This document shows, in pieces, positions 45,147-55,294 of a DNA stretch of 64,000 bases. Each line of letters begins with the position of its first letter. The stretch's first letter is position 1. Position numbers and translations under genes: made by a program. Source of the DNA: Synechococcus sp. M16.1 (GTDB lineage: Bacteria; Cyanobacteriota; Cyanobacteriia; PCC-6307; Cyanobiaceae); the NCBI RefSeq assembly GCF_014279895.1, contig NZ_CP047954.1, positions 496,001-560,000 of the forward strand. Reading direction: 5' to 3'. The notes beneath the pieces were generated by a model. That model was not told the DNA's origin. It saw only the letters and a program-made list of their open reading frames with translations, and did no database searches.

Positions 45147-45930
45147 AGGATTCGGTCAGGGCCACCAGGCCGACGCCGATCAGGAACAGTGCCGTGATCG
45201 CTCCAGCCAGCAGCAGCATCGTGATCGGATCGGTGGATGGCGTAAGTACAGCTCCAGCCAGGGCTGAACCCAGCACAACCCAGCGCCAGGCCCCAAGCAT
45301 CGGCCGCCAGCGCACCAGCCCCAGGGCCCCGAGGAGCAGTTGCAGAACAGGGAGCTGAAACGCCAGCCCGGTGGCCAGCATCAGCAGCAGAACAAAATCC
45401 AGATAACGCTCGATCGACCAGAGCGGCTCCACCACATCGGCGCCGTAGCTCACCAGAAAACGAAGGGCGGCGGGCACCAGGGCCCACCAGGCAAAGGCCA
45501 GGCCCGCCATGAACAGAACAGCGGAGCCGGCGACGGCAGGGGCAATCAGGCGTCGTTCGCGGATCGTCAGGCCCGGCAGCACAAAGGCCAGGATCTGAAA
45601 CAGCACATAGGGCAGGGCCAGGGTGAGGCCGGCGTAGCCGGCTACCTTCAGCGAGACGAATAAAAACTCTCCCGGTGCCAGTTGAAGGAAATGAATTCCG
45701 CTGGCTGGCGCTTCCAGCAGGCGCACCAGAGGTTTAACCCCCAGCAGGCAGGTCAGCGCTGCAACAACAACGGCCAGCAAGCTGCGCAGAACCCGTTGAC
45801 GCAGTTCCTCAAGGTGATCCACCAGAGGCATCTCCACCTCATTGGGCAGATCTGCATCGCCAGGTGCCCTCCCAATGCGAATGGGCGGTGGTGGCTGCAG
45901 AGCTGGGGGACCTTCGGGGCGCTCAGACAC
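45127..45930 (-). CDS. tatC: Sec-independent protein translocase TatC
   Basis: 267 residues, about six hydrophobic helices. The diagnostic N-terminal motif is MPLVDHLEELRQRVLRSLL, followed by LAPGEFLFVSLKVAGYAGL and ALPYVLFQILAFVLPGLTIRER. It is the core receptor for twin-arginine substrates such as the Rieske protein petC next door. The C-terminal helices end TPSTDPITMLLLAGAITALF. Its neighbour on the same strand is the NFACT gene (26-base gap). Confidence 0.96.
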   Translation of the reverse strand: MSERPEGPPALQPPPPIRIGRAPGDADLPNEVEMPLVDHLEELRQRVLRSLLAVVVAALTCLLGVKPLVRLLEAPASGIHFLQLAPGEFLFVSLKVAGYAGLTLALPYVLFQILAFVLPGLTIRERRLIAPAVAGSAVLFMAGLAFAWWALVPAALRFLVSYGADVVEPLWSIERYLDFVLLLMLATGLAFQLPVLQLLLGALGLVRWRPMLGAWRWVVLGSALAGAVLTPSTDPITMLLLAGAITALFLIGVGLVALTESFRPETP

Positions 45931-45956
45931 GGACGCAGGACGGGCGGCGCAACAGG

Positions 45957-47636
45957 TCAGCCCGAATGTGGGCTCAGGCTAGGGGCAAGCAGCCGCTCTT
46001 CCGCGCCCTGGGGATCCCCCCAGCGGATTTCAGCTTGTCCATGGCGCACGGTGCCCGGGCCGGCACCGGGAATGCGCTGCAGCTGATCGGTGGGCACCAT
46101 CACCACCGCCACCCGCGTGTTGCCCCGCGCGCGGCTGAAATAGGCCGCCAGATCCGTTGCCATCGCCAGGTCGGATTCCTCGGCCAGCCCATTGGAGCTC
46201 TTCAACACCACGTGACTGCCTGGGCATTCCTGGGCGTGAAACCAGAGGTCACCACTGCGGGCCTGGCGCAGCGAGATCCAGTCGTTCTGGCGGTGATTCC
46301 GCCCCACCTGCACCTTGAGACCTCCGGGAGTGTTCAGTTCCAGCGGCTTGGGCTGGTCCCGTTGACGCTGCTGTCGCGTGCTGCGACGGCGTTCCTTGGG
46401 CTGTAACAGCTCATCAAGTTCCTCCCGCAGATCATTCAGGGCGGCGAGGCGCGCCGGGCCGTCCTGCCAGGTGGCACCCAGTTGATCTTCGATGAAGGTT
46501 TCGCTCGCGTTGATCAGCTCAAGCCGTTGCTGATGGTGCTCCAGCCGCTGCTCAAGGATCGGGCGCGATCTCCGCAGTTTTTTGGCCCTGCGATAGAGCG
46601 ACTGGGCTTCATCGACCTGGTCGCGGCTTGGGTTTCCGAGGCAGAGGAGAGCGTCCGCCTGGCGTTGAAGAGCCTCGTGCCCGTCGGTGGCCTTCAGGCG
46701 CTGGTGTTGGTCCTGCTGGGCTGCCTGTTCTTTGCTGCGCCAACGCTCTAGGCGTTGACGCAGGTCTTGGCTGACCCGTGCCAGGGCCCGTTGCTCTTGG
46801 GATTGCTGGTGCAAGGATCCCAGGGTGAGCGCCAGAGCGGGCTGAGGATGCACTTCACCCTGGGGAGACCCCCAGACCCGGTAACGACCGTCGTTCTCCA
46901 CCACCAGGGCGAACTGCTCACGCTCGAGCTGGTCCAACCAGAGGGACCAGCGTTCAAACAGGTGGCACCAGTGGCGTGCATCCAGGCTGTCCACCGGGGT
47001 GTTCAGATGGTCGCCGGCGAGCTGTAGAGCAAGGGCTGGGCTGATCCCCTGATAGGTCTGCTGCAGGGCCTTCCGCAGGGCGATCGGAACGAGAGAGAGC
47101 CGCTCCTTCCAGCGTTCAAAGCCCTCCGTTGGATCCGGTGCCAACCCCTGCAGCATCGGGGGTGGGCTGTAGGAATCACCGGTGGATAGAGGGCGCACGC
47201 GGGACTGATGGTCCCGGACCTGTCGCCCCAGGGCAATGATCCGGCGCTGCTCATCCAGCAGCAGCAGGTTGCTGTGCCGTCCCATCAGCTCCAGCACGAG
47301 CACCCGCTGGATCGGCTCCCCAGGGCGTTGGGCAAACCGGAATTCCACCACCCGTTCAAAACCACTCTGGTGGAGCTCCACCAGAGCCAGCTGGCGGAGG
47401 CTGTGTTGCAACTGTTGGGCGAAGGTGCTGCCGCTGCCGCTGCGCGGGGGAGGGTTGACCTCTACCAGCCGAGGGGCCTCCGCTTGCCAGCTCAGTTCCA
47501 GCCACACCATCCCCTTGAGGCTGCGGCATCCCAGTTGAATCGTTGCCGGGTCCGGTTGTTGGGCCTTCTCGAAGCGGCTGGGCACCAGCTTTGGGCGCAG
47601 ATCCCAGAGCACCGCGCGCAGCGTGGTGAGATCCAT
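45957..47636 (-). CDS. NFACT (RqcH/Rqc2-type) RNA-binding protein
   Basis: About 559 residues from ATG at 47636 ([17 protein letters not shown]). It has an NFACT-N domain ([22 protein letters not shown]), a long central coiled coil ([20 protein letters not shown]) and the NFACT-R domain with the hallmark [19 protein letters not shown]. RqcH relatives bind stalled 50S subunits and add alanine tails. Fibronectin-binding annotations come from the same family. An earlier in-frame ATG at 47684 exists. It diverges from gmk across 86 bases. Confidence 0.9.
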   Translation of the reverse strand: MDLTTLRAVLWDLRPKLVPSRFEKAQQPDPATIQLGCRSLKGMVWLELSWQAEAPRLVEVNPPPRSGSGSTFAQQLQHSLRQLALVELHQSGFERVVEFRFAQRPGEPIQRVLVLELMGRHSNLLLLDEQRRIIALGRQVRDHQSRVRPLSTGDSYSPPPMLQGLAPDPTEGFERWKERLSLVPIALRKALQQTYQGISPALALQLAGDHLNTPVDSLDARHWCHLFERWSLWLDQLEREQFALVVENDGRYRVWGSPQGEVHPQPALALTLGSLHQQSQEQRALARVSQDLRQRLERWRSKEQAAQQDQHQRLKATDGHEALQRQADALLCLGNPSRDQVDEAQSLYRRAKKLRRSRPILEQRLEHHQQRLELINASETFIEDQLGATWQDGPARLAALNDLREELDELLQPKERRRSTRQQRQRDQPKPLELNTPGGLKVQVGRNHRQNDWISLRQARSGDLWFHAQECPGSHVVLKSSNGLAEESDLAMATDLAAYFSRARGNTRVAVVMVPTDQLQRIPGAGPGTVRHGQAEIRWGDPQGAEERLLAPSLSPHSG

Positions 47637-47722
47637 TGGCTGCAGGCTGGTGGAGGCGATCACCTGGAGCACCGGGTGGGGCATTGGGGCTTCCTACTCT
47701 GCTGACCCACGCAGACGCCGCG

Positions 47723-48280
47723 ATGTCCACCAGTGGAAAGCTCACCTTGATCACCGGCCCCAGTGGAGTCGGCAAGGGAACGCTGGTGAATCAGCTGCTG
47801 GAACGGCACCCCCAGATCTGGCTGTCGGTGTCGGCCACCACCCGTTCTCCGCGCCAGGGGGAGCAGAACGGCATCAACTACTTCTTCCACAGCCGTGCGG
47901 GGTTTGAGGCCTTGGTGGAGCAGGGAGGTTTTCTCGAATGGGCTGAATTCGCGGGGAATTGCTACGGCACCCCCCGAGGTCCTGTGGAAGAACAGATGGC
48001 GGTGGGGCGCCCCGTGCTTCTGGAGATTGAGTTGGAAGGTGCCCGCCAGGTGCGTCGCAGTTTTCCGGACGGTTTTCAGATTTTTCTGGCTCCCCCCAGC
48101 TTTGAAGAATTGGAGCGCCGGATCCGTGGGCGCGGAACCGATGCGGAGGATGCCATTCAGCGCCGCTTGACTCGCGCTCGCGAGGAACTCGAGGCCCAAC
48201 AGGAATTCGATGCTGTCGTGATCAATGACGATCTCGAATCAGCGTTGAAGCAGGTGGAGACGCTGATGGGTCTGGGATAA
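47723..48280 (+). CDS. gmk: Guanylate kinase
   Basis: Phosphorylates GMP to GDP with ATP. The 185-residue protein starts [20 protein letters not shown], the P-loop [12 protein letters not shown]-site residues lie in [21 protein letters not shown] (TTRXXR-type) and [17 protein letters not shown]. The ATG at 47723 is right at the conserved part; the longer frame from 47636 overlaps the NFACT gene. A small terminator-like hairpin begins at its stop codon. Confidence 0.97.
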   Translation: MSTSGKLTLITGPSGVGKGTLVNQLLERHPQIWLSVSATTRSPRQGEQNGINYFFHSRAGFEALVEQGGFLEWAEFAGNCYGTPRGPVEEQMAVGRPVLLEIELEGARQVRRSFPDGFQIFLAPPSFEELERRIRGRGTDAEDAIQRRLTRAREELEAQQEFDAVVINDDLESALKQVETLMGLG

Positions 48281-48296
48281 AGCAGAGCTGCTTTTT
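48279..48296 (+). terminator. Putative Rho-independent terminator of gmk
   Basis: AAAGCA-GAGC-TGCTTT forms a 6-bp stem with a 4-base loop, followed by two further T. Its first arm includes part of the gmk TAA stop. The stem is weak, so confidence is moderate. It faces the psaJ terminator. Confidence 0.45.
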
Positions 48297-48343
48297 GTAA
48301 CGCTGATCGTCGCAACCCTGACTTTCGCAACGGGGGCAGGCAC

Positions 48344-48370
48344 AAAAAAAGGGAACCCGAAGGTTCCCTT
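48344..48370 (-). terminator. Rho-independent terminator of psaF-psaJ
   Basis: On the minus strand AAGGGAACC, tetraloop TTCG, GGTTCCCTT gives a 9-bp stem capped by a stable C(UUCG)G loop, followed by a run of five more T. It lies 24 bases after the psaJ stop. Confidence 0.85.
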
Positions 48371-48393
48371 GCCTCTTGAAAATCAACCCAGAT

Positions 48394-48510
48394 TCACATC
48401 GGGTGGAAGAGAAGATCGGGGAAGAAGCGGTTCCACTCGATCAGGATTCCTGCGGTGGCGGTGAACCAAATGGCTGCAACCACTGGAGCTGCGGTCAGAA
48501 ACTTGTTCAT
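48394..48510 (-). CDS. psaJ: Photosystem I reaction centre subunit IX (PsaJ)
   Basis: 38 residues, too short for most gene finders. It begins [20 protein letters not shown] and ends [13 protein letters not shown], a single thylakoid helix. PsaJ is a small PSI subunit near PsaF that helps hold chlorophylls and supports electron donation. ATG at 48510 lies 32 bases after the psaF stop, the conserved psaF-psaJ order. The terminator follows 24 bases later. Confidence 0.97.
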   Translation of the reverse strand: MNKFLTAAPVVAAIWFTATAGILIEWNRFFPDLLFHPM

Positions 48511-48542
48511 TGTTGAGGGAGCAATGGTTGAAGTCGTTTGAA

Positions 48543-49019
48543 TCAGCGTGGTGAAACAGTCACCTTGCTGTCGTCTTCGAGCAGCTTGCCGCTGGTGAAT
48601 TCACCGAAGGCAGCCAGGGGCCAGGTGGCAGCAGCCAGAAGGCTCTTGATGGCGATGCTGCGATCGATGAAGATTTCGTACTGGGCAGCATTCTTGCCGC
48701 GAGTTGCTTTCAGGTACTCACGACCGGCCCAGCCGATGCAGCCGGCGACGTACAGGAACATGATCCCGGGATACACAAAATCACCGGCGTGGCTCCAGCG
48801 GCCATCGACGATCAGGTGGGGAAGGCCATCCTCACCACAGGAGGCCTGGCTGTACATCTCGAAGCGAGCTTTGGCCTGAGGCGTGGTGGCAGCGGCAGCA
48901 CGCTGCTGGAAGCGGGCGCTTTCTGAGCAGGGGGTGAGGCCAGCCACATCCGCCTTGGCGACGGGGGCGAAGCCGAACACCAGGAGTGCTGAAAGCACGA
49001 CGGCGAAGAGACGACGCAT
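48543..49019 (-). CDS. psaF: Photosystem I reaction centre subunit III (PsaF)
   Basis: 158 residues. The N-terminus [23 protein letters not shown] is a lumen-targeting signal, and the mature protein starts [18 protein letters not shown]. Two cysteines (CSE and [16 protein letters not shown]) can form a disulphide. The helix [21 protein letters not shown] spans the membrane. PsaF is the docking subunit for plastocyanin or cytochrome c6. ATG at 49019 follows AGAGGAA. The longer open frame upstream to 49202 overlaps tsaD and is rejected. Confidence 0.97.
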   Translation of the reverse strand: MRRLFAVVLSALLVFGFAPVAKADVAGLTPCSESARFQQRAAAATTPQAKARFEMYSQASCGEDGLPHLIVDGRWSHAGDFVYPGIMFLYVAGCIGWAGREYLKATRGKNAAQYEIFIDRSIAIKSLLAAATWPLAAFGEFTSGKLLEDDSKVTVSPR

Positions 49020-49096
49020 CGGAACAATTCCTCTGAACGGAGCCCCGAAAGGGCAAGATGTCACAAGTCGGACAGTAGGGGAGGCGCATCGCTTCG

Positions 49097-50170
49097 ATGC
49101 ATGCAGTGCTTGCCCTCGAAACAAGTTGTGACGAGTCCGCTGCAGCGGTCCTGCGCCGTCACGCGGATGGGCGAATCGAGGTTCTGGCGTCGCGGATTGC
49201 ATCTCAGGTTGAGGAGCATGCCCGTTGGGGTGGTGTTGTGCCCGAAATCGCTTCGCGTCGCCACGTTGAGGCCCTGCCGGGGCTGGTGGAGACCGTGGTT
49301 GACGAGGCGGGTGTCCCTCTGGGGCAGCTGGATGCCATCGCGGCCACGATCACCCCAGGTCTGGCCGGGGCTCTGATGGTGGCCTCGGTGACGGGTCGCA
49401 CCCTTGCTGCGCTGCATCAGCGCCCCTTTCTCGGCGTTCATCACCTGGAGGGCCATCTGGCCTCGGTGATGCTTGGAGATGCCCCACCGCAGGCTCCTTA
49501 TCTGGTGTTGCTTGTGAGCGGGGGCCACACGGAGCTGATCCTGGTGGCTAACGACGGCGGGATGACGCGGCTCGGCCGAAGCCATGACGATGCCGCTGGA
49601 GAGGCTTTCGACAAGGTGGCCCGCCTGCTTGGTCTGGGATACCCCGGAGGTCCTGCCATCCAGGCGGTAGGCGAAACGGGTGATGCAACGCGCTTTCGCC
49701 TGCCCAAAGGGCGGATTTCATTGCCGGGCGGCGGTTTTCACCCCTACGACTTTTCCTTCAGTGGTCTGAAGACCGCCATGCTCCGCACTGTGGAAACTTT
49801 GCGGCAAAACCCTGATCCGCTGCCTCTTGCCGACCTGGCCGCCAGTTTCGAACAGGTGGTGGCCGATGTTCTGGTGCAGCGCAGTCTTCGCTGTGCTGAA
49901 GACCATGGTGTTCAGCAACTGGTGATGGTTGGAGGCGTCGCAGCGAACCGTCGCTTGCGCCAGAGCATGCTCGAACAGGGGAAGCAGCGGGGCATAGCGG
50001 TCTCCATCGCTCCCCTGGCCTTCTGCACCGACAACGCCGCCATGATCGGAGCTGCGGCCTTGCTGCGTCTGGGCCAGAACGCGGCTTGCACGTCTCTTGA
50101 ATCCGGCGTAGCCGCCCGCTGGCCCTTGGATCAGGCCAATGCGCTTTACACACCAGACCCACCCTTTTAG
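49097..50170 (+). CDS. tsaD: tRNA N6-adenosine threonylcarbamoyltransferase
   Basis: Catalytic subunit that places threonylcarbamoyl on A37 of ANN-decoding tRNAs. The 357-residue protein has the start [16 protein letters not shown], the metal site HHLEGH (about 115-120) and [11 protein letters not shown]. The C-terminal [12 protein letters not shown] also matches. It diverges from psaF across 77 bases, and the Hli gene follows its stop. Confidence 0.96.
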   Translation: MHAVLALETSCDESAAAVLRRHADGRIEVLASRIASQVEEHARWGGVVPEIASRRHVEALPGLVETVVDEAGVPLGQLDAIAATITPGLAGALMVASVTGRTLAALHQRPFLGVHHLEGHLASVMLGDAPPQAPYLVLLVSGGHTELILVANDGGMTRLGRSHDDAAGEAFDKVARLLGLGYPGGPAIQAVGETGDATRFRLPKGRISLPGGGFHPYDFSFSGLKTAMLRTVETLRQNPDPLPLADLAASFEQVVADVLVQRSLRCAEDHGVQQLVMVGGVAANRRLRQSMLEQGKQRGIAVSIAPLAFCTDNAAMIGAAALLRLGQNAACTSLESGVAARWPLDQANALYTPDPPF

Positions 50171-50185
50171 GAAAGCCTTTTAGGC

Positions 50186-50389
50186 TTGAAGGCACTGTTC
50201 GGTCTCTGCGTCGTGGACCAACCGGAAACCAGATCAGATGCACCGGAGCCCGTTGAGGCTGATGAGCTGAACGCTTGGAAGCGTGGCTTCACTCCACAAG
50301 CCGAAATCTGGAACGGCCGTCTGGCGATGATCGGTCTCTCCGCAGGCATTGCCGTCGTTCTTTTGGTGCGTGTGTTCAGCGGTGGCTGA
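50186..50389 (+). CDS. hli: High-light-inducible protein (Hli/ELIP-like)
   Basis: 67 residues from TTG at 50186, or 58 from GTG at 50213. The Hli helix is AEIWNGRLAMIGLSAGIAVVLL, with the EXXNGRXAM chlorophyll-binding motif of the LHC superfamily. Hli proteins bind pigment and quench or store energy under stress. TTG is chosen because an AGGAAA lies upstream; the GTG has no clear site. Its stop TGA abuts the reverse TCA of an antisense frame (TGATCA at 50387-50392). Hli genes in this group are often next to or near tsaD. Confidence 0.9.
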   Translation: MKALFGLCVVDQPETRSDAPEPVEADELNAWKRGFTPQAEIWNGRLAMIGLSAGIAVVLLVRVFSGG

Positions 50390-50584
50390 TCAGCTTCGGC
50401 CCCGCAGGGCCTGAGCCATCTGCAGCGGATCGGGGCGCCGGGTTGTGAACCTCCAGAAGTCCTTCTGAGCTACGGGAGGCGGTTGGGCGCAGCGGGAAGC
50501 TAGGGGGGAAAACCGGCTGAGCCACGTTGATGGCGAGGGATCTGTTTTCAGGATCGTCTCGATGCCGGAACTGGCAAGGATTTC
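50390..50584 (-). other. Coding-like frame without a start codon (possible degraded or misread gene)
   Basis: 64 sense codons are open between TGA at 50585-50587 and TGA at 50390-50392. The translation ends STWLSRFSPLASRCAQPPP, then VAQKDFWRFTTRRPDPLQMA and QALRGRS, which reads like a natural aromatic and basic terminus with local-style codons. No ATG, GTG or TTG is present ahead of the Met in that end; only a CTG (after SSGIETI) could serve. It may be a real small gene with a CTG start, a gene with a frameshift near the poly-C at 50505-50510, or chance. The rest of the 249-base gap shows nothing else. Confidence 0.4.
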
Positions 50585-50638
50585 TCACTGTTCTCTCCGG
50601 GTTAACGCCCGTAAACTCCAGCGGTCCGTCTGGATGGA

Positions 50639-51751
50639 ATGGCTGAACAGCCCCGCGTCACGATCGTTCTGGGAACGCGTCCGGAGGCGATCAAGCTGGC
50701 TCCGGTCATCCGGACGTTCCAAGCCTGTGATGCATTGCAGACCCGTGTCGTCCTGACCGGTCAGCACCGCGAAATGGTGGCCCAGGTGATGGATCTGTTC
50801 CATCTCCAGGCGGATCAGGATCTCAATCTGATGGCACCCCGTCAGACCCTGACCCATGTCACCTGTGCTGCGCTGCAGGGGCTGCGGGAAGACTTTCAGG
50901 CCTACCCCCCGCAGTTGGTTCTGGTGCAGGGCGACACCACCACGGCGTTTGCCGCTGGTTTGGCTGCGTTTTACGAGCAGATCCCGGTTGGTCATGTGGA
51001 GGCCGGCCTGCGCACTGACAATCTTTTGGATCCCTTCCCGGAAGAAGCCAACCGTCGGCTCCTTTCTCAGATCGCAACCCTTCATTTCGCGCCGACGCTC
51101 AAGGCTGAATCCAACCTGAAAGCATCCGGGGTGGTCGGGGAGATCTCCGTGACCGGCAACACCGTGATCGATGCCTTGTTGTTGATGGCGGAATCGGCGC
51201 CGGATGTTCAGTTCGATGGCCTCAACTGGGATCAACAGAGGGTGATCCTCGCCACGGTGCATCGCCGTGAAAACTGGGGTGAGCGGCTGCACGACATCGC
51301 TGCAGGAATGCTGCAGGTGCTTGAGCGCTACCGCGATACGGCGCTGCTGCTGCCGATGCACCGCAACCCGACGGTGCGTGAACCGCTGCAGGCCCTGCTT
51401 GGAAGCCATCCCCGAGTCGTTCTGACCGAACCTCTGGACTACGACCGTCTCGTTGCAGCGATGAAAGGTTGCTGCCTGTTGCTCACCGATTCCGGTGGTC
51501 TCCAGGAGGAGGCCCCTGCGCTCGGCAAACCCGTGCTGGTTCTGCGGCGAACCACAGAGCGGCCGGAGGCCGTTGATGCGGGCACCGCCCGGCTGGTGGG
51601 CACCGATCCCGATGTGATCCTGGAGGAGACCTCGCGGCTGCTTGGGGATGCCACGGCCTATCAAGAGATGTCCCGCGCCGTTAACCCCTTCGGCGATGGT
51701 CACGCCAGCGAACGCATCCTTGAACGCTGTCGGCGACAGCTCGGGGTCTGA
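50639..51751 (+). CDS. wecB: UDP-N-acetylglucosamine 2-epimerase (non-hydrolysing)
   Basis: Converts UDP-GlcNAc to UDP-ManNAc for surface polysaccharides. The 370-residue GT-B-like protein has VTIVLGTRPEAIKLAPVI, VGHVEAGLRTDN and DSGGLQEEAPALGKPVLVLR, the standard epimerase motifs. TLLXXR-type catalytic residues lie in VLRRTTERPEAVDAGT. The DUF1643 gene starts inside its last 56 bases. No wecC neighbour is present. Confidence 0.95.
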   Translation: MAEQPRVTIVLGTRPEAIKLAPVIRTFQACDALQTRVVLTGQHREMVAQVMDLFHLQADQDLNLMAPRQTLTHVTCAALQGLREDFQAYPPQLVLVQGDTTTAFAAGLAAFYEQIPVGHVEAGLRTDNLLDPFPEEANRRLLSQIATLHFAPTLKAESNLKASGVVGEISVTGNTVIDALLLMAESAPDVQFDGLNWDQQRVILATVHRRENWGERLHDIAAGMLQVLERYRDTALLLPMHRNPTVREPLQALLGSHPRVVLTEPLDYDRLVAAMKGCCLLLTDSGGLQEEAPALGKPVLVLRRTTERPEAVDAGTARLVGTDPDVILEETSRLLGDATAYQEMSRAVNPFGDGHASERILERCRRQLGV

Positions 51752-52322
51752 AGCGTCCCTCAGCAGCGATGGCTGTTACCGCTGGTGGCTGCGGCGCTGC
51801 CTGGGTGCCGGCGAAGGGTGCCTCCTTTTCGTGGGTCTGAATCCCTCGAGAGCTGATGGCCAGCGTGATGATCCGACCCTGCGCCGTTTGATCGGCTTCG
51901 CCAGGCAATGGGGATATCGGGAGTTGCTGGTGCTGAATCTGTTCGCCCGGATGTCGCCGTCTCCGGCGGCGCTGCTGCGGGTGAAGGACCCCATCGGTGA
52001 GCAGAACGACGCGATCTTGAACAGCTGGTTCAACCACTGGTCCCGAACATCTGGGGTTGATCTCTGGTGTGGATGGGGGGCGAATGGGGCGCGATGGGAC
52101 CGGGCTCAGCTGGTTCTTGGAACCATTCAGCGTTTGCTGCCGCACCGCCGACGCTCCGTTCCCGACTCGCCGCATCCTCTGATGCTCGGGCAGACGGCCT
52201 CGGGGCAACCGCGCCATCCGCTTTATGCCCCGCGTAACGCCTGTCTTCGCCCTCTTCTCTGGGCAGACCCGGAACCGATCCGTCATCCTGTGGGGACCGT
52301 GATGGATGTCTTTCCGCGCTGA
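51696..52322 (+). CDS. DUF1643 protein
   Basis: 208 residues. The DUF1643 core is clear: LLFVGLNPSRADGQRDDPTL, then GYRELLVLNLFARMSPSPAA and GANGARWDRAQLV. The family is widespread and its biochemical role is not known. ATG at 51696 (MVTPANAS) lies inside wecB in another frame; no start downstream is better. Its stop shares TGATG with the next small gene. The long overlap with wecB is unusual and the true start could be later in the gene. Confidence 0.82.
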   Translation: MVTPANASLNAVGDSSGSEASLSSDGCYRWWLRRCLGAGEGCLLFVGLNPSRADGQRDDPTLRRLIGFARQWGYRELLVLNLFARMSPSPAALLRVKDPIGEQNDAILNSWFNHWSRTSGVDLWCGWGANGARWDRAQLVLGTIQRLLPHRRRSVPDSPHPLMLGQTASGQPRHPLYAPRNACLRPLLWADPEPIRHPVGTVMDVFPR

Positions 52323-52567
52323 TGTCCCGTACGCCCCGCCGCTACGCAGTCCATCTCCACCTTGTGGGAGGGCAAACCGAACGGGTGTTTTTTCCGAAAC
52401 TCGAGACCTTCCAGGAGTGGTACCAAGGGGTGGTCAATGCCGAGAACCAGGGCGGTTTCGTCAACGTTCCCCTCAGTGATCTGGAGGGCGAGTATCTGGT
52501 CGTACGCCCCCAAGCGGTGATCGGCGTGCGCGTGGAACCTCAGTTCTCCTCTGTCGATGACGCCTGA
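52322..52567 (+). CDS. Conserved small hypothetical protein
   Basis: 81 residues. It begins MSRTPRRYAVHLHLVGGQTE and continues with RVFFPKLETFQEWYQGVV and LSDLEGEYLVVRPQAVIGVR, a small alpha-beta pattern. No family assigned. It shares its ATG with the preceding stop (TGATG) and the antiporter starts 11 bases before its end, so the genes 51696-53822 are one translated run. Confidence 0.72.
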   Translation: MSRTPRRYAVHLHLVGGQTERVFFPKLETFQEWYQGVVNAENQGGFVNVPLSDLEGEYLVVRPQAVIGVRVEPQFSSVDDA

Positions 52568-53822
52568 GCGTCTGGGCCTCCTCTGGGGCGTCACGGTTTC
52601 CTCGGGTGCTGCAGCCCGTTTTCTGGCGGCCAAGTCGGAATTTCCTGGGGTGGTGTTGCTGCTCCTGTCGGGGCTGCTGATCGGTCGCTCTGGTCTGGGT
52701 TGGGTGGAACCCCTTGATCTCGGCTCCGGGCTTGGAACCGTGGTGGGTCTTCTTGTCAGCCTGGTGCTGTTCGATGGCGGCCTGAATCTGCGTCTGCCTG
52801 GAGACACGATCAAGGCCACGGTGCAGCGCATCGCAGCCCTGCGTCTGTTGATCTCCCTGGGAGGCGGTCTGTTGGCGGCCCATTGGCTTGCGGGCCTCAG
52901 CTGGTCGCTTGCGGCTGTGTTCAGTGCCATCGTGCTGGCCACGGGGCCAACGGTGGTCACACCCCTGGTGCGTCAAATTCGGCTCGCACCTCCTCTGGGC
53001 GAAGTCCTGGAGGCTGAGGGACTGGTGCTTGAGCCCATCGGCGCCGTTTTAGCCCTGCTGCTGTTGGAGCTTGTCCTTGGCAACCTGCATGGCTGGCGGG
53101 AGGTGATGCTTGGCCTGCTGTATCGATTGGGCGGTGGTGTGCTGATTGGCGCGAGCGTCGGCTGGCTGCTGTCAGAACTGCTGCGACGGCTCAAACCCGA
53201 TCAGTTGAAGGGGCTCCCGCTTCAGCTCAGTCTGGGTTTGCTGTTTCTGATGTATGGCGTCAGTGAGTGGCTTCTGCCGGAATCCGCCCTGCCTGCATCG
53301 GTGGCGGCGGGCATCGTTGTGGGTCGACGTCCAGGCCCCCACACCGCTGAATTGGATGGTTTGATTCAGGAACTGGCGCAGTTGGCGATCACGATGCTGT
53401 TTCCGCTGCTGGCTGCTGACGTCTCCTGGGCTGAACTCAGTCCGCTGGGTTGGGGCGGCATCCTCTGTGTGCTGTCGTTGATGCTCGTGGTGCGTCCGAT
53501 CGGCGTAGGTCTGGCCACCATCGGGTTGCCCTACAAGCTTGAACAACGGCTGTTCCTGGGTTGGCTCGCTCCGCGAGGCATCGTCACCGCAGCGGTGGCC
53601 TCTCTCTTCGCGATTCGCTTGGAGCAGGCCGGCATCCTGGGGGCAGGACGCCTTCAGGGGTTGGTGTTCCTCACCATCCTGATGACCGTTGGTCTTCAGG
53701 GCCTCACGGCTCAGCCGTTGGCTCAGGCTCTTGGCCTGGTCAAAGCCGAGGATGACCAGCCTGCCTCAGCCGAGGCAGCGGCGCAGACGCGGCAGGTCCT
53801 CACCGATTCGGGCCAGCAATGA
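52557..53822 (+). CDS. CPA1-type sodium/proton antiporter (NhaP-like)
   Basis: 421 residues with twelve or so hydrophobic helices. Antiporter signatures include [16 protein letters not shown] (FDGG of CPA1), [19 protein letters not shown] and [16 protein letters not shown], where the acidic residues take part in ion binding. The helix [19 protein letters not shown] is the conserved 'PRG' region. Ion selectivity is not readable. Its last 57 bases overlap the 3' end of gltX on the other strand, the largest convergent overlap here. Confidence 0.9.
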   Translation: MTPERLGLLWGVTVSSGAAARFLAAKSEFPGVVLLLLSGLLIGRSGLGWVEPLDLGSGLGTVVGLLVSLVLFDGGLNLRLPGDTIKATVQRIAALRLLISLGGGLLAAHWLAGLSWSLAAVFSAIVLATGPTVVTPLVRQIRLAPPLGEVLEAEGLVLEPIGAVLALLLLELVLGNLHGWREVMLGLLYRLGGGVLIGASVGWLLSELLRRLKPDQLKGLPLQLSLGLLFLMYGVSEWLLPESALPASVAAGIVVGRRPGPHTAELDGLIQELAQLAITMLFPLLAADVSWAELSPLGWGGILCVLSLMLVVRPIGVGLATIGLPYKLEQRLFLGWLAPRGIVTAAVASLFAIRLEQAGILGAGRLQGLVFLTILMTVGLQGLTAQPLAQALGLVKAEDDQPASAEAAAQTRQVLTDSGQQ

Positions 53823-55199
53823 CCAGGTGGTGATCAGATCGGGGCCTTGAAGACGCCCCAGCAGAGCGGCGCGCAGTGACTTCATCACAACCCCTTTTTT
53901 CACACCGGCTGCTTTGGCGGCATCCCCCAGCCAAGCCTTGGCTTGATCAACGTCGCTGCCGTCCCAAGGGTTGTTCTCGAGCCGCTGAAGCAGGTCCGCA
54001 ATGGCTGCCTTGGCTCCTTCGATCGCGAGTTGCTCGAGGGCATCGTCCTGGAGCTCCGGACGATCAAAGAACGGTTCCGCCTGATCGACGCCATCTTTGA
54101 GCAAGGTGAGGGATGGCCCCAGCAAGGCGCAGAGGTCCAGGCACCAGCTCTTGTCGCTGGGAGGGGTCCAACCGCGTTCGGTCCACAGCGGCGTCAGTTC
54201 CTCTAGAAGATGGTCCGCCGTCCAGCCATGCAGAACCTGGGCATTCAGCCAGTTGAGCTTGTCCCAGTCGAAACGCGCCCCGGCTTTGTTGACGCGGTCG
54301 AAACCAAAAACGGCTGCGGCCTCACGCAAGCTGAACCGTTCCTCCATGCCCTCCGGTACGGACCACCCCAACAAGGTCATGTAGTTGGCGATGGCGTCAG
54401 GGGTGTAGCCCATGGCGCGGAAGTCGTTGATGGAGGTCACCCCATCCCGTTTTGAGAGCTTGCGTCCCTCGGCATTGAGGATGAGAGGAGCGTGGGCAAA
54501 GGTCGGCAAGGGCAGGCCCAGCGCTTCGTAGAGGAGCAGTTGCTTGGCGGTGTTGGCAATGTGATCTTCACCGCGGATCACATGGGTGATGTCCATCGCG
54601 GCGTCATCCACCACAACAACAAGGTTGTAGAGGGGGTCGCCGATTTGATCCGCCGGGGCGCGACGGGCAATCACCATGTCTCCGCCAAGGTCTGAGCCTC
54701 GCCAGCTCATGGCGCCACGCACCAGATCATTCCAGCGAATTTCGGCAGCGTCATCGATGCGAAAACGAATCACCGCTTCACGGCCTTCTGCCTGAAACGC
54801 CTGCTCCTGCTCGGGGGTCAGAGACCTGTGGCGGTTGTCGTAGCGCGGGGCTTGATTGGCCGCTTTCTGCGCATCGCGCATGGCCGTGAGTTCCGTTTCG
54901 CTGGCGTAGCAGCGGTAGGCCAGTCCCCGATCGAGCAGGGTCTGTATGGCATCACGGTGCTGCCCCACCCGTTCGCTCTGGATGACGGGTTCCTCGTCCC
55001 AATCGATCCCGAGCCACTGCAAGCCTTCGAGAATGTTCTGGGTGTACTCGGGCTTGGACCGCTCCTTGTCGGTGTCTTCAATGCGCAGCACGAAAGCGCC
55101 TTGCTCGTGCTTGGCGTAGAGCCAATTGAAAACAGCGGTTCGCGCCGTTCCAATATGGAGCGTGCCCGTCGGGCTGGGGGCCAATCGAACGCGCACCAT
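53766..55199 (-). CDS. gltX: Glutamyl-tRNA synthetase
   Basis: Charges tRNA-Glu, which also feeds tetrapyrrole synthesis through glutamyl-tRNA reductase. The 477-residue protein starts [20 protein letters not shown] (HIGH-type motif as HIGT) and carries [11 protein letters not shown] (KMSKS class). The C-terminal anticodon domain ends [14 protein letters not shown]. Start is taken at 55199; a second ATG lies one codon upstream. It is transcribed with tRNA-Asp upstream on the same strand. Confidence 0.96.
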   Translation of the reverse strand: MVRVRLAPSPTGTLHIGTARTAVFNWLYAKHEQGAFVLRIEDTDKERSKPEYTQNILEGLQWLGIDWDEEPVIQSERVGQHRDAIQTLLDRGLAYRCYASETELTAMRDAQKAANQAPRYDNRHRSLTPEQEQAFQAEGREAVIRFRIDDAAEIRWNDLVRGAMSWRGSDLGGDMVIARRAPADQIGDPLYNLVVVVDDAAMDITHVIRGEDHIANTAKQLLLYEALGLPLPTFAHAPLILNAEGRKLSKRDGVTSINDFRAMGYTPDAIANYMTLLGWSVPEGMEERFSLREAAAVFGFDRVNKAGARFDWDKLNWLNAQVLHGWTADHLLEELTPLWTERGWTPPSDKSWCLDLCALLGPSLTLLKDGVDQAEPFFDRPELQDDALEQLAIEGAKAAIADLLQRLENNPWDGSDVDQAKAWLGDAAKAAGVKKGVVMKSLRAALLGRLQGPDLITTWSLLARIGEDLPRLRRCLG

Positions 55200-55220
55200 C
55201 ATGGGTCTTGGTGGTGAGAA

Positions 55221-55294
55221 CGGGACCGACGGGATTCGAACCCGCAACTTCCGCCGTGACAGGGCGGTGCTCTAACCGGTTGAACTACGGTCCC
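55221..55294 (-). tRNA. tRNA-Asp (GTC anticodon)
   Basis: Cloverleaf: acceptor GGGACCG/CGGTCCC, anticodon stem CCGCC/GGCGG with loop CTGTCAC (anticodon GTC), T-loop TTCGAAT and discriminator G. CCA is not encoded. It is 21 bases before gltX. Confidence 0.95.
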
